Of a DNA stretch of 64,000 nt, positions 1 through 11,449 are shown one piece after another. The DNA is taken from contig CM041465.1 in the NCBI GenBank assembly GCA_023213395.1, positions 81,661,741-81,725,740 of the forward strand, in the 5' to 3' direction. The DNA is from Cycas panzhihuaensis (taxonomy: Eukaryota; Cycadophyta). The stretch's first letter is position 1, and every line of letters begins with the position of its first letter. The notes below the pieces were generated by a model. It did not search any database and was not told where the DNA came from. It saw nothing but the letters and a program-made list of their open reading frames with translations. Position numbers and translations under genes: made by a program.

Positions 1-862
1 GCAACATTCGAAGAGTTACAGATAGGGGAATCAACTAGTTGTTCAATAACCACCATCCCTTTCTTTGACTTCCTATTAACGATTTGGAGGTCAAATTCTT
101 GAAGGAGGATGGCCCACTTGATGACCTTACCTATTAGATCATATCAGGTTAAGAGGTATCTTAAGGGATTAGTTTGAATGATCATTTAGTAATGCCTGAA
201 TTTCTTGGTGGCATGCACCAAGGTGAGGCATTCCTTCTTAGTAGGGGAGTAGTTAAGCTCAACAACAATTAAGGTATGATTGATAAAGTAGATGGCCCTC
301 TTGGTTCTTGAGTCATCCTCTTGGGCGAGCATAGCCCCTAATGACTCATCAATAGATGAATTATAAATGATAAAGGATCGATCGAAGAGGGTAGGCACCA
401 AGATTAGGGCGGAAGCCAAGGCTCTTTTGAGCTCTTCCAAAGCTTCCTAGGCCTCTAGAGACCACACGGAAGGATCCCCCTTCTTCAATAAGTTAGTGAG
501 GGGTTTAGCATTTATGGTGAAGTTTGCCAAAATATGCCTGAGGAAGCCTAATCTACCCAAAAATGATTTAATTTATCATTGAGTCTTGGGAGGAGACATG
601 CCAAGGATGGCCTTAACTTTATTAGGATCAATCAAGATTCCTTGTTTTGAAATAAGAAAACCAAGGAGTTTACTAGCTCTTACAACAAATACATATGTAA
701 GAGGGTTTAATCTCACATGATATTTTTGAGACCCGGTAAAGATGGCTCATAAATCGATAGGATGGTGGGCCCTTATCTACGAAAGATCCATCATGTCTTC
801 CATGAAAACCTAAAAGCTTTTGTTTATGGGAGGTCATGAAAGATAAATTGCATCACCAAGCT
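1..862 (-). mobile_element. Tat-type Ty3/gypsy pol fragment (RT C-terminal part and RNase H)
   Basis: On the minus strand this stretch reads as the end of a reverse transcriptase followed by a gypsy-type RNase H. The clearest part is at 440-186, with the motifs SLGAMLAQED, RAIYFINHTL and CLTLVHATKK. It is a near copy of 5110-5960 in element T2, including the noncoding-looking stretches, so it is a second member of the same family and not part of T2. The similarity stops abruptly at about 862, where plus-oriented LTR sequence begins. The left end leaves the window. Stops and frameshifts interrupt it, so it is a dead fragment. Confidence 0.85.
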
Positions 863-2340
863 CCAGGTGTCCTTTTGATTAAGGTTTTGTTCTTCATTTG
901 CTGCACTACAAGGGTTTCTTCCAGCAAACCCCACGAGATCCTCTTCTTCACCTGGTTTGTAAGGTAGGTCTACTTTAGATCTCCCTTAACCAGGTACTCT
1001 TAGATCAGTCCTTTGATTTTCCTTTTGAATAGCATAGATACTCTTCTACTAATGCTTCTTGCAGTGAGTTTCTTTCTTCTTTTCTCTATTATATCAGGAG
1101 GCAAACCCTCCCTCCTCTTGCCCTATCCACTTCCTCCCTCTTGGTTCTCTTTAGGTTCTTCAAGGAGGTAGTAGGGAAGAGGGTTATACAAAGAGAGAAA
1201 GGAGCCATAGGGAGGGCCCTACACCTAAAACGCCTTCTCCTTAAGGGCAGCCCCCTTTCTCTCCCCCCCTCTCCTCTATACCTTCCTTGATTTCTTAGAG
1301 AACCATTGAGGAGAAGATATATGCCGGTGGAACCGTAGGCAACCCATTGTTGCATTTGCAACTAGCTATCAAAGATCCTACATAGCTAGGGTTTCAACCC
1401 TACTCCATACCCCTTTTGTATTTTGGGTTAACTCTTGCAACAAAACTGTAAAAGTTACACTTTACAACTTTTGCAACATTTGTAACTCCTTTTACTACTC
1501 TTGTCCACTTTCACAGAAACTTGTTTGCACTTATTATTGGGTTGTTTTACTTTCTTTACCCTTTCTCTTGGTGCTTGTGGATAGCGTAGAGCAATTCAGA
1601 TATGGAGGGTTAACCATTCTGAGGCTACCCATTTCTCTCCTTCTCACCCCCTTTCTCCCACATCACATATTTAATAATATATGTGAAATAAGGAGCAATA
1701 TTAACATTGAATGTTTTTTTTTTTTTTAAAGAGAGACATGCATTTTGCCATATTTCCTTGCACATACTTATCCCCACATGTGTTGGGTGTCCCTTGGGAA
1801 AAGGCAAGCTTTGTTTGTGTAGGTTTCCTTTTGTTTGGAGCAAGTTGGGATCTTCATCCTAGGTATGCTCCTCTTTCACTTAGTAGTTGCTTTTCTATCA
1901 CTTTAAAATTGTAAAGTAAAGTCATTTTAGTGTTTCCATTTCCTTTCTTTACATTTTCTTTGTGTTTCAGTTTTGGGGGAAGGTAAGGAAGCCCTCTCAT
2001 TTTTTTCGGCATCCTTCCCATTACACCACCCGTGAGGAGAAGATCAAGGATTGCGAGAATGGTGAGGATAGCGCTACCCCAATCGTCATATTCTCTGGGT
2101 ACGTCTCTCTCCCTAGTCTTCCTACTCTTATCCTTTACTCCCCATTTCTTGTATGCCCCTAGATAAAATGAAAAGAAACGATTACGTCATTTTACACTTT
2201 ACTAGTTGTTTCTTCCTTATCCACTTGAATTCATATAGTTGGGGATTTAGTTAGTCTATATTGGTAGGTGCTTGCCTTCTCCTTTAATGCATGCACACCA
2301 ACTTGTTTACTCCTTTTGTAAGGGCCTTCCACGTTACTAA
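862..2340 (+). repeat. Tat-family LTR, 5'-truncated, plus orientation
   Basis: This segment matches, in the same orientation, the LTRs at 32118-34539 and 46693-49100 of element T1, and matches the reverse complement of 11450-13891 in T2. Shared landmarks are the pyrimidine-rich CTCCTCTT block near 1115, the degenerate TTTGCAACATTT repeats near 1430-1500, and the GGCTACC..CTCATTTTCTC-like block near 1620. Its first 880 or so bases, relative to T1, are missing and the segment starts at the break at 862. The right border is approximate because the LTR/leader boundary cannot be placed without alignment. Confidence 0.7.
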
Positions 2341-3245
2341 GGCTTAGGCAAGGTGGGTAGGCACTCATCTGTACATACTCATGTCCCTTTATTGCATATC
2401 ACGAAATAGCTTTGCATCTCTTGCTTCAACTTTTTGCCTACTTAGTAATTTGCTTGCATTCTTTCCTTGCATATAAAAGAATAAAGAGAGTGAGGTTGCA
2501 TCTGGAGATAAAGAGGAAGAATACATTATTTTTTTTTTAAAGTCATTTCTTGTATACCCCAAGCACAATAGTCTCACCTCACATCTCTCTATCATATAGC
2601 AATAGAAAGACAAAAATAAGACAACATCCTTTGTCAACCCTTCATACCTAGAACCTCCTTTGGTACAGTTCCTTAGGAGTACCTCCTTCCAAGGTTGTTT
2701 CTCCTTCTTTATTTATTTCCTAATCTAGACCTCTTAAGTTATACCCTTTGGTCAATGCTTAGTTTGCGGAACTAGCTGCTCTCTTGTCTAACTCGTATTG
2801 CAAGCTGCCTTAGGCTTATACATGAGTTTCTCTTCTTTCTTGCTAAGGTTCATCTCCTCCATTATCTCTTTATATGAGGACATATTCTCTTTCTTCCTTC
2901 CTCCCTCCTTCAGCCATCCAGGTTGAAAGGACCCCCTTTCAAGGTTACTCAGGGAACTGAGGAGGTCCCTCTTCCATTCATTACTCCAAATCGAGGAGGA
3001 GTTACCCTAAAGGAGTTTGTGCATCATTTCTGGGTCCTCGAACCTATATTCCAATGCACAGATGCCCTTTATAGGTGTTCCTCTTTCCCTAGTTCTCGTA
3101 GGTACATGGCCACCAAAATTATTAGTTATTTTTGCTTGATCTCATCCTGGTTTAGTGACCCCCTCCTAGAGGTGCAATTCCAGGCAGGGGCCAATTGGCA
3201 CTCCATTCAAGCCATGATCATGATGTTTGTGATGGTTTTATAATG
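2341..3245 (+). mobile_element. Tat-family 5' leader with upstream frame (ORF1-like)
   Basis: This is the leader that follows the LTR. It includes an open frame at 2923-3243 (106 codons) with the words VLEPIFQC, ALYRC and DPLLEV. The same words recur, in the same relative position and in decayed form, in T2 (minus, about 10910-10680: VLKPAFQY, DTLCG) and in T1 (plus, about 35060-35290). Position upstream of gag suits the extra first frame known in Ogre-type elements, whose function is unknown. The segment ends at about 3245, where it meets the inverted 3' region of T2. Whether the frame was ever translated is inference from the three-way similarity. Confidence 0.5.
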
Positions 3246-3831
3246 TTATTACTTTGTTTTATCTATTTAATTATTTATACACATATATTGAGAGATAGAT
3301 ACATGGAGATATGGGTATACTAGTGTATGAGGGATTATGCACCACGATGGTTTTATTTGATTGTTATATATAACTTTTCCTGTTAGATCACCTGAGTGAT
3401 ACTCGCGCTTCTTTTTAGACAAGGCTACACTCATAGCGGATAGACACAACCACCATATGTATAGGTGATAGGTACGTATAAGGCTAGGAGAGGGAGAATT
3501 ATGCATATCCATTGAATGAGCATAACATATATGCAAAGGAAATAATAACAAGAAGGAGGCACCACTCAAGTAAGAAGCCCTAGTTGGGGTGTAATTCCAT
3601 GCTTAGGAGCAATGAAAGTCTACATATCTAACTAGGATAAAGGGTTCCCCTGGGATGGTAATGGAAAAGATACAATAGAGGAGATGGAAATATAAAGGTG
3701 AGAGGCCACCCTAAGCTGCCATTATGCCTATAGTTAGGGAGAATGGAGACACACTTAGAGAGGTAGTTTAGGCTCATTTTAGAGTGAAAGAGGAGAACGT
3801 GTGTGCCTAATCTACTCAGGATTAGGGAAGG

Positions 3832-4860
3832 TTACACATAAAATTTCTTTAGGAATTTATCATTGATGGCCTTCTCAAACTCAAGACCCTCTAGAGTTAC
3901 AATCCTATAGGCGCCATTATCAAGGCTTTCGAGAATGACGAAGGACCAATCCATTTAGGCCCAAATTTGGATAAGCAATCATGGATATATTTTAAATTAA
4001 GGACATGTTCCTCAGGATGCAAAGGGTGAGCATGAAGGCATTTGTTATATGTTCTTTGCACCCTAGCATTGGAGGTGAGATTTGCTTGACATACAATGAA
4101 ATGTCTCTCGTCTAAAGCTTTGAGGTCAAGGAGGTGGGCCTAGTGATATGATTTCTTATTGATAAGACCTCAAAGGAAAACTCTCAAGGAGGGAATTTCA
4201 ACTTCCAAAGGAAGGACTGCCTCAGTTCCATACATGAGGGAGAACAGAGTCATCCCTGTGCCTATGCAAATGGAAGTGCAGTACAACCATAAAGCTGAGG
4301 GAAGAGGATGGTGCTAATATTTTTGAGATTAAATGATGGTTTTCTTTTGGATACTTATGAGAGTTATGTTGAATGATTAAATTTGGCCATTAGCATTAGG
4401 GTAATAAGGAGAGGAAGTCTTATGGAATATCTAAAACTTCCTACAAAGCTCATCCATTTCTTTATTACAAATGGAAGTTCTATTATCTGTTATCAAGATA
4501 TCATGAACCTTAAATCAACAGATAATGTGTTGGTAGATTAAAGTGGCTATCATCTTACTGGAAGTAGAAGACAAATTGAACGCTTAAATCCATTTAGTGA
4601 AATACTTTATCACGGTCAAGATAAAATTATATTGCAATAAATAAGAAGGGATTATAGCCCCAACGAGGTCTAATCCCCATTGGGAGAAAGGCCATGGAGA
4701 AATAATGGGGTGTAGGGACTCGGAAGGTAAACAAAAGATGTTGGTGTGCTCCTGACACCTACAACATTGTAAGGCATAGGCATGGGCATCCTTGAAGAGG
4801 GAAAACCAATAGTAACCCATGCAAAAGATCCTCTCAACCATGTATTAGCCCCAAAAGTAT
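3832..4860 (-). pseudogene. T2 integrase (broken)
   Basis: The minus-strand integrase domain shows a C-containing zinc-finger remnant (CCRCQEH), then SPWPFSQWGLDLVGA with the first catalytic Asp, YFTKW, and further down LITDN with the second catalytic Asp and YYPNANGQ. Its end is GAYRIVTLEGLEF..FLKKFYV with a stop at 3832-3834, the same C-terminus as T1 (stop near 41683). It joins viral DNA ends to the host genome in active relatives. Several in-frame stops and shifts make it non-functional. Gene order RT-RNase H-integrase identifies Ty3/gypsy rather than copia. Confidence 0.8.
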
Positions 4861-5150
4861 CTGGTTCACTCTGTTAAGGTTGATGTAATAAAGGATGATG
4901 CCATCAAAGGATCTTTTGTATAACCCCTTATACAGGAAATCTTGCTAGGAGTGGCTGTAATATATGACCTTGCCTTATCACTAGCATCGAGATGATACTA
5001 CTACTCAGTGAGGTATCGTACAATGTCCTCATACCATTCACTATCAGTCAATGGGTGGAGGTATGAGTTTTGAATGAAAACGATAGGCTCATTTGGTGGA
5101 GAATCATCAACAAGAATGTTTGAAGAGTTATGGATGGGGGTGTCAGCTAG

Positions 5151-5600
5151 TTATTTGACAACCACCATCCCTTTCTCTAACTTCCTATTAATGATTTGGA
5201 GGTCAAATTCTTGAAGGAGGATGGCCCACTTACTGATCCTACATGTCAGGTCAGATCTGGTTAAGAGGTACCTGAAGGGATTGGATTGAACGATCACTTC
5301 GTAATGCCCAGATTTCTTGGTGGCATGCACCAAGGTGAGGAATTCCTTCTCGGTAGGGGTGTAGTTAAACTCAATAATAACTAAGGTATGACTGATAAAG
5401 TAGATGGCCCTCTCAGTTCTTGAGCCATCTTCTTGGGTGAGCATAGCCCCTAAGGACTCATTAATAGCTAAAGTATAAAGGATAAAGGGTCGATCGAAGA
5501 GGGGAGGCACCAAGATTAAGGTGGAAGCCAAGGCTTTCTTGAGCTCTTTGAAAGATTCCTAGGCCTTTGGAGACCACATGGAAGGAGCTCTATTCTTCAA
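5151..5600 (-). pseudogene. T2 gypsy-type RNase H
   Basis: A 126-codon open stretch (5531-5151) contains the RNase H words PFILYTLAINESLGAMLTQ, RAIYFISHTL and EFLTLVHATKK, followed by RYLLTRSDLTCRISKWAILLQ and EFDLQIINRK. The first catalytic Asp position before the N-terminal beta hairpin reads YTLAINES, so the usual D of the A/S-D-A/S motif is not visible. The Glu of the EFLTLVHA helix is present. The domain follows the RT with only a short gap and precedes the integrase, as in all Ty3/gypsy pol. It is almost the same as the copy at 1-440. Confidence 0.8.
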
Positions 5601-5619
5601 TAAGTTAGTGAGGTGTTTA

Positions 5620-6330
5620 GCGTTTATGGCAAAGTTTTTAAAAAAATGCCTGAGGAAGCCTAATCTACCCAAAAATAACTTAATTTATCGTTGAGTCTTG
5701 GGAGGAGACATGTCAAGGATGCCCTTGAATTTATTAGGATCAATCTAGATTCCTTGTTTTAAAACAAGAAAACCAAGGACTTTGTCAACTGTTACAGTAA
5801 ACACACATTTTAGAGGGTTAATCTCACATGATATTTACGACACCTGGTAAAGATGGCTCATAAATCGTTAGGATGGTGGACCCTTATGTATGAAAGACCC
5901 ATCATGTCATCCATGAAAACCTTAAAGGTTCTGTTTATGAGGTCATGGCAGATAAATTGCATCACCCTTTGGTAAGTGTTGCTCATATTTTTCAGGCCAA
6001 AGGGCATCGCTTTATAAGTAAAAGTACCCCGAGGAGTAATGAAGGCCATTTTGTGACAGTCTTCAGGAGAAATCTGGATTTGGTTATACCCAAAGAAGCT
6101 ATCCATCAAGGACATGACTTCGAATCCACCGGTTCAATCAATGATTTGGTTAATGAAAGGTAAAGGAAAGTTATCTTCAAGACATGCATTGTTAATGTTG
6201 CAGAAATCAACACATATCTGAATTATCCCATTCCTTTTAGTAATGGGTATGATGTTTGATGTCTACTTAGGGTAATCGATGGAGGAGATTAAACATGCAT
6301 CCAGGAGTTTCTCAACTTCCATCTTCACGG
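5620..6330 (-). pseudogene. T2 reverse transcriptase (broken)
   Basis: The best part is 6115-5858, with motif A SLMDSFFGYNQI (catalytic Asp kept), the KMAFITPRGTFTYKAMPFGL region, the TYQR helix and motif C KVFMDDMMGLS (both Asp kept). The region upstream toward 6330 has fingers-domain residues in other frames. This RT is better preserved at its active site than the T1 copy. It would copy element RNA to DNA. Stops and shifts before and after the open stretch show that it is dead. Confidence 0.82.
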
Positions 6331-6649
6331 TAACTAAAAATTTAGGATGTAAGGGGCACTACTTTTACCACATGGGGCGAGTTCTTGGAATGGTAGTTAG
6401 GTTATGGGTGATAATGGAAGGGTCTATTCCCTTCATGTCAATGTAATCCCATACAAAGACATCATAAAACTCCTAAGAAAGAAAGGTGTATTCCTTCATT
6501 TATTTATGAGAACACTCCGCTCCTACCTTAATGACCTTATTAGGAGCAAGGATGATGTTCTTAGTTACCCATATGCACACAACATTCACTTCCTTGAAGT
6601 GAAAGGGGGCTTGGTCAATAGGAAAGGGCGAAGAAGAGGAAGGTAGAAT

Positions 6650-7310
6650 TGGGTCATCAAGGGTGACCTAAAGGCTAGAATCTTCTAGTAACCAAGTTTA
6701 TGGTGACTAGGAGGGAGGTTGGGCACAGAGCCTGCTAGGTTCTTTAATAATGTCTTGTCATTCTTAAAGCAATCTATTCCATGGATAGTTATACTTGGAG
6801 AAGGCGAGAAATGAGGAGTAGGAGGAGTGGCAAGATCATAGTGATTGATACACCACTTAACATAGTCGAGAGAGTCTTTGGAGGAGTCAGAGGGAGATCT
6901 CCTGTGATAGATGATGGCAGGTTCCCTTGCCTCATCACTCAAGGAGCGTGATGAGGTGGAAGATGAGGCAAGATGGGAAGTCACATGAGAGATGGGAGTA
7001 ATGATAAGTGACTTGAGAGGAGGACTAAACTCCTAAATGAAAGAGGCTTCAGGTTGGGACCTAAAACAAAGGGAGCACCCCTTACTAGTGTTCAGGAAGG
7101 ATATGGGATGAGGGAGGTCATCATCCTCACCGTTGGCCTCATCATCACTTAGAACGATGAGGTACCCATAACTCCCCACACTAATAGGGGAAAAATGGAT
7201 AAGGTTAAAGGGAGAAAGAGAAGGATCTTCTTCTACACAAGATGTAATAGGAATGTCAATAAAATAAGCAAAAACATGGGTAGATGGGCCTTTGTTGCCC
7301 TTCACTTGGT
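6650..7310 (-). pseudogene. T2 conserved acidic/serine linker between protease and RT
   Basis: Two open stretches (7305-7033 and 6984-6685, minus) lie between protease and RT. Recognisable words are GPSTHVFAYFIDIP, ISVGSYGYLIVLSD followed by an acidic run, then DYVKWCINHYDL and IHGIDCFKNDKTLL. The same words, in the same order, occur in T1 at 38438-39142. That conservation between two diverged copies argues that the region was coding in the ancestor. No known domain is recognised. In Ogre elements this position can hold an intron, but here the region reads as protein. Confidence 0.6.
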
Positions 7311-7373
7311 CACGAACTGCTTGACAGGATTGATGTGATTATTTGGTGAGAGGAGGCTCCTGAGAAACAACCT

Positions 7374-7700
7374 TCATTCACCCTTCGTGGATGAATTTAA
7401 GTTGCTCCAATGGGATAAACACATGGCTCCCATATGGTCAAGCCATGGATGTCCCAACAAAAGATTATAATCCACGTTTACATCAAGGACTACAATATTA
7501 GTAAGGACAGTTTTGTCCTTGAGAGTAAGAGGAATAGAAATTGATCCCAAGGGTATTTTATCACTACCATTGTAGCCTTGACAACACCATGGGACAGGAT
7601 CGGGAGATACTATGCCCAACTCTTACATGATTCATAAAATCATAGTGTTGATAGAAGAACTATTATCTACAATAGTTCTTCAAAGAGTACATTCAAGTGT
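7374..7700 (-). pseudogene. T2 aspartic protease (retropepsin)
   Basis: On the minus strand the active-site region reads TIVDNSSSIN (near 7670), then ELGI and the open stretch 7619-7374 with CQGYNGSDKIPLGSISIPL, NIVVLDVNVDYNLLLGHPWLD. The last words are the typical C-terminal half of a Tat-type retropepsin (LLGRPWI-like). The active-site Gly is Ser here; T1 has VDNGSS at the same place, which is the form usual in this lineage. It would cleave the Gag-Pol polyprotein. An in-frame stop separates the two halves. Confidence 0.75.
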
Positions 7701-8399
7701 GTCTATGGATATAGTAAAAGGGTAGTACCGTTGGCATTCCCTTTCACTAGTAGGAGGGAGATCTTTAAGGTTGAATGAGATGATATGTTCATAGCTTATG
7801 GAAACACCCAAGGTGTGAACAAAATCAACAACTAACCCTAACGTTTCTAGGAGGAGAGTGTGTTACTCTAGACAGCTTCTTAAGATGTCCATCATGGACA
7901 TTCCTACAGCCATAGTGTGAAGCTCATCAATGATAGAGAAGGGATTCCCCTTCATGGTAGGTTGGGGAAGCAGCCTTCAAAAATGACAATGAGCAGGGTG
8001 AACAGGGATAATCTTGGGAAGTAACAAGATCTCTGAAGGAGGATTCTCTAATGGAGGATCAGGATGAGAAGAAGAAGAAGCACCTATCGCTTATTTAGCT
8101 ACTTGGGATAGGGTCAATGCGTATAAAGGTATGGTCTCAAGCATTTAGATGACTCTCCTTCCCTTATTTCAAGTTTGAGAGGGAGAAGGAGTTTGAAGGC
8201 AGGAATCAGAAGATGAAGAACAGTTCCTCAGCCCCTTTCCCATGGCTTATGTAGGGAGACAATTAGGGGATCTTCCCCTATTTCAATTCTATTTTTGTTA
8301 GATATGAGGATCCCATTCCTCATGTTTGGGGAAAGGATCCTCATAAATAGGTTGGTCTAGATTTGGCCTGGATGCTCATTTGAGGGAGGAGTCACGATG

Positions 8400-9917
8400 C
8401 GAGGTGGATTTTGGATGATGTGCCCTACATTATGAGTCCTCATGAAAGCACTCCCCATGAATGGAACACCGCTTCTTTCTCAAGGAAAGGTCTACCTTCT
8501 TTGCTTGAGAAGATTGGGTATTACCACTCTTAAGAGGTTCAGTTAGAGAGGCTTGATGATCAGATTTATAGGAGATAGGTGATGAAGGTGCTTGGAGTTT
8601 AAGTTCCTTCATCGTATACATAAAAGAATGTACAACAAAAATCAAGGGGTCCATGGTCCTCTCTATCAAATGAGATGAAGACCTAGGAGGTTATTGGGTC
8701 TTGGTATGGAGGGACAGAGGGAGTGCCTCACATCATTGTGACAACCTAAGAGGCTTCTTGAGACCCCCTTAGATCTCAATGGCCTCAAGATCCAAGCATT
8801 TGGCTATGGCTCAGTTGCATGTTATTGCCCTTATCTTGAGGACTTCAACATGGACTTCAGGTCAAAGAGCATTGACAAAAGGATCCCTCCTTAACTTCTC
8901 GGGTAGAGTTACCTTCGTGGAGTGGAGAAGATTATGGAGATGTCTCACAAAGTCATGATTTATTTTATTATGACCTTGCTTGAGGGATAAGAGAGCCTTT
9001 ATTCCACTCTCAAAAGGATGAGCAACATCGAAATAATTAACAAACTTGTCAACGAGTTACTGGAATAAGTGGATGGAGTGTGAATGAAGGTGATAGAACT
9101 ATTTGACGGAATTACCTTGAAGAGAATGTGGGAAAAGCTTCATTAGAATGTGATTGTATAGCAAATAGTTAATGCACACCATAGAGAAGCTTCTAACATG
9201 TTCCATTAGGTCTTGAGAGGAGGTCCCATCAAACTTGTGTACCTTAGGAGGGTGAGGTGGTAAGTTAGTTCTTAGTGCCTCAATGGATAAAACAGTTAAC
9301 CTATAGTCCATGAAGGGATGAGACCTTGGTTGGATTATAGGGTCAATAGAAGATGAAGGAGGAGGTGGGCAACGACACCCAAATCCTCCTTAGGAAACTT
9401 GGCTCGAAAGGAGATACAAACTTCCTTTTGCTTTATGGGAGGGAACCAATCTTTAATGTGAAGGGATTAGGAAAGAAGCAGATGGATAAAAAGGACCCAT
9501 CCCCCCTTGAGGGTATGCCCCTTATTGAAAGGGGCCTTGAGAAAGGGTACCTTAAAGAGTGGATTGTCCTCCTTGTGAAGGCACCACATAAGAAGAAGTG
9601 TGAGAAGACAGGATAGATGGGTGTGGAACTAGATTTTGCCCATATGGGCCACCTGTAGGTGGTGCAACACCATATGGATGCAAGGGTTCCACTCCGTAGA
9701 CAGGGAGAGGATTCCCCTTACCATGCCCCCATGGTTGGGAAGTATATCTCAGGGGCACGTAGAGGTAGGAATCTCTAGGTTGATTTTGGGAGTACATGGG
9801 AATTTGCCCTACGTGGCTAGAAGTAGGGGGATATGTAGGTCCCATAGATCTAATGAGAGGTATATGGACTATGGTTGATTGGGGTGTAGTCTCTTGGCTA
9901 GAAGGAGGCATACTCAA
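8400..9917 (-). pseudogene. T2 Gag region: proline-rich part, capsid and a zinc-knuckle-like end
   Basis: From the 5' side, 9917-9552 is a proline- and glycine-rich 121-codon stretch with YTSQPWGHGKGNPLPVYGVE, matching T1 36180-36290. Next, 9311-9099 holds the capsid entry words PKVHKFDGTSSQDLMEHVR and further down the VKWFYHL motif typical of plant retrotransposon Gag. At 8500-8440 a CSIHGECFHED motif recurs in T1 (SIHGECFYEDL near 37310) and may be a variant nucleocapsid knuckle. Gag would form the particle and package element RNA. Frameshifts separate the pieces. Confidence 0.7.
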
Positions 9918-10679
9918 CCTGAGTTAGGAAGTGGGTACACCTCGGGTGGTCCCTAAGGAATGCAGTCCACAAGAAGAATAAGACACAATAAGGGATGCCC
10001 CCATTATGGGCAGAGGAGTTGAATGGAATGAATGTGAAGATGTGGATGTGGAGGAGGGACTACTATACTTCACAAAATGCTATCCATCCATTTAGGATAT
10101 GGTTGGAGGCTAGCTACTTGGAAGCATTGATTAAGTGCTTCCACCATGTTCGTGCGAGGGGTGTCCACTTACTTATATGAGGTTGAATGATCCTCATATG
10201 AAGCAAATCCCACAGGGTGGTCCTCATGGGTGTTATCACCAAGATGGTGATATCCTATGGGAGAAGACACTTCCACTTCATGAGTGGAAAGGTGTTGGGC
10301 CTATGGGTGCTCTTGGTCATCTAAGTAGAAGATATGGTCCTCACCCTCTTAGGTGGCCCCCTAGAAGGATGTAGAAAGTTGATGAGATTAAAAAACATAG
10401 GTGTAGTATCCCTAATCCAATGAAATCCCTCTATGGTTGATTCAGAATCTAGCAATGAAAGGAGATAGTCAAGAGAATCTTCTAACGAAGGAGAGAGACC
10501 TTGTAAATGATGAAAGAATCATCGCATACAAGTCTCTCCTAAGGGTTAGAAGAAAATATGATAATAGGATGATAAACATTGGGGTCTAACCAATGAATCA
10601 TGGAGGGATACCTGAAGGAGAAGTAGTATTAACATAAAAGGGAATATGATAGACCCCTTACCGAGGAGTCCCCATTATG

Positions 10680-10910
10680 GTCACCAGTGAAAGCATACCT
10701 CTAGGGGTCACTATATATAAAGAGATCAGGCCCATATAATCAATAATCTTATGGCTAAAGGATCTATGGGAGCAAGAGAAATGATTACCCACAAAGGGTG
10801 TCCCTATATTGGAATGCAGGTTTGAGGACCTACAAATGGCACATAAACTTCCCCTCAGGGTAAGCACCTTCTTGATTTAAGATGGGCAAGAGAGGGACTT
10901 CCTTGATTTA
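10680..10910 (-). pseudogene. T2 ORF1-like frame upstream of gag
   Basis: The minus-strand sequence here is the counterpart of 2990-3220 and 35060-35290. The shared frame contains VLKPAFQYRDTLCG and DP.RYAFTGDH and has several stops. A shifted 69-codon open stretch (10867-10658) covers the same place and is likely a shadow frame. The product is not recognised. Confidence 0.4.
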
Positions 10911-11449
10911 TCGAGTAGCCTAAAAAAGGACCCTACTGTCTTAGATGGCCAAGGAAGGAGGATACAAATGGGATACACCCTTCCTAAGGAGAGGGAATAA
11001 GTGAGGTAGGTCCTAACCTAAAGAGGAAGCAACTATGAGCAAGCAGCAAGTGCCTAGTAGTATGGAAGAGAAGGGGAAGTTGGGCTAAAAGAGGCCAACT
11101 TCTAAGTAGAGGTGAGGGAAGGTGGGCCTTTACCCAAAAGGAGGAGGAAGACCTTAAGGAGGAGTGCCTCTAAGGTGCATATACCTGAAATAGATAGTTA
11201 GGTGTAGGGGATAAAGCAACATACTTTATTTCTTTGTTTTTGTTATATAATGAAATGGTATGGTAGTATGAGTTATCATTATTTATATTTCGTACTCAAG
11301 TAAAAAAAACATACCAAATCAATAACTCTCTCTCTTTTCCTAATTCCTAGCCTCCCTCTCCTTATTTTTTATAAGCATAAAAGGAAGTAGGCAAGCAAGA
11401 AGCATAGGACAAGGATGTAAGTGCTAATATAAGTCAACCCAATGGAATG

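Noticed and set aside
1089-1361. Minus-strand open frame of 90 codons
   Set aside because: Lies in the Tat LTR, is basic and low in complexity, and has no counterpart frame in the other LTR copies.
9353-9616. Plus-strand open frame of 87 codons
   Set aside because: It is opposite to the T2 Gag region and has no recognisable domain; a shadow frame.
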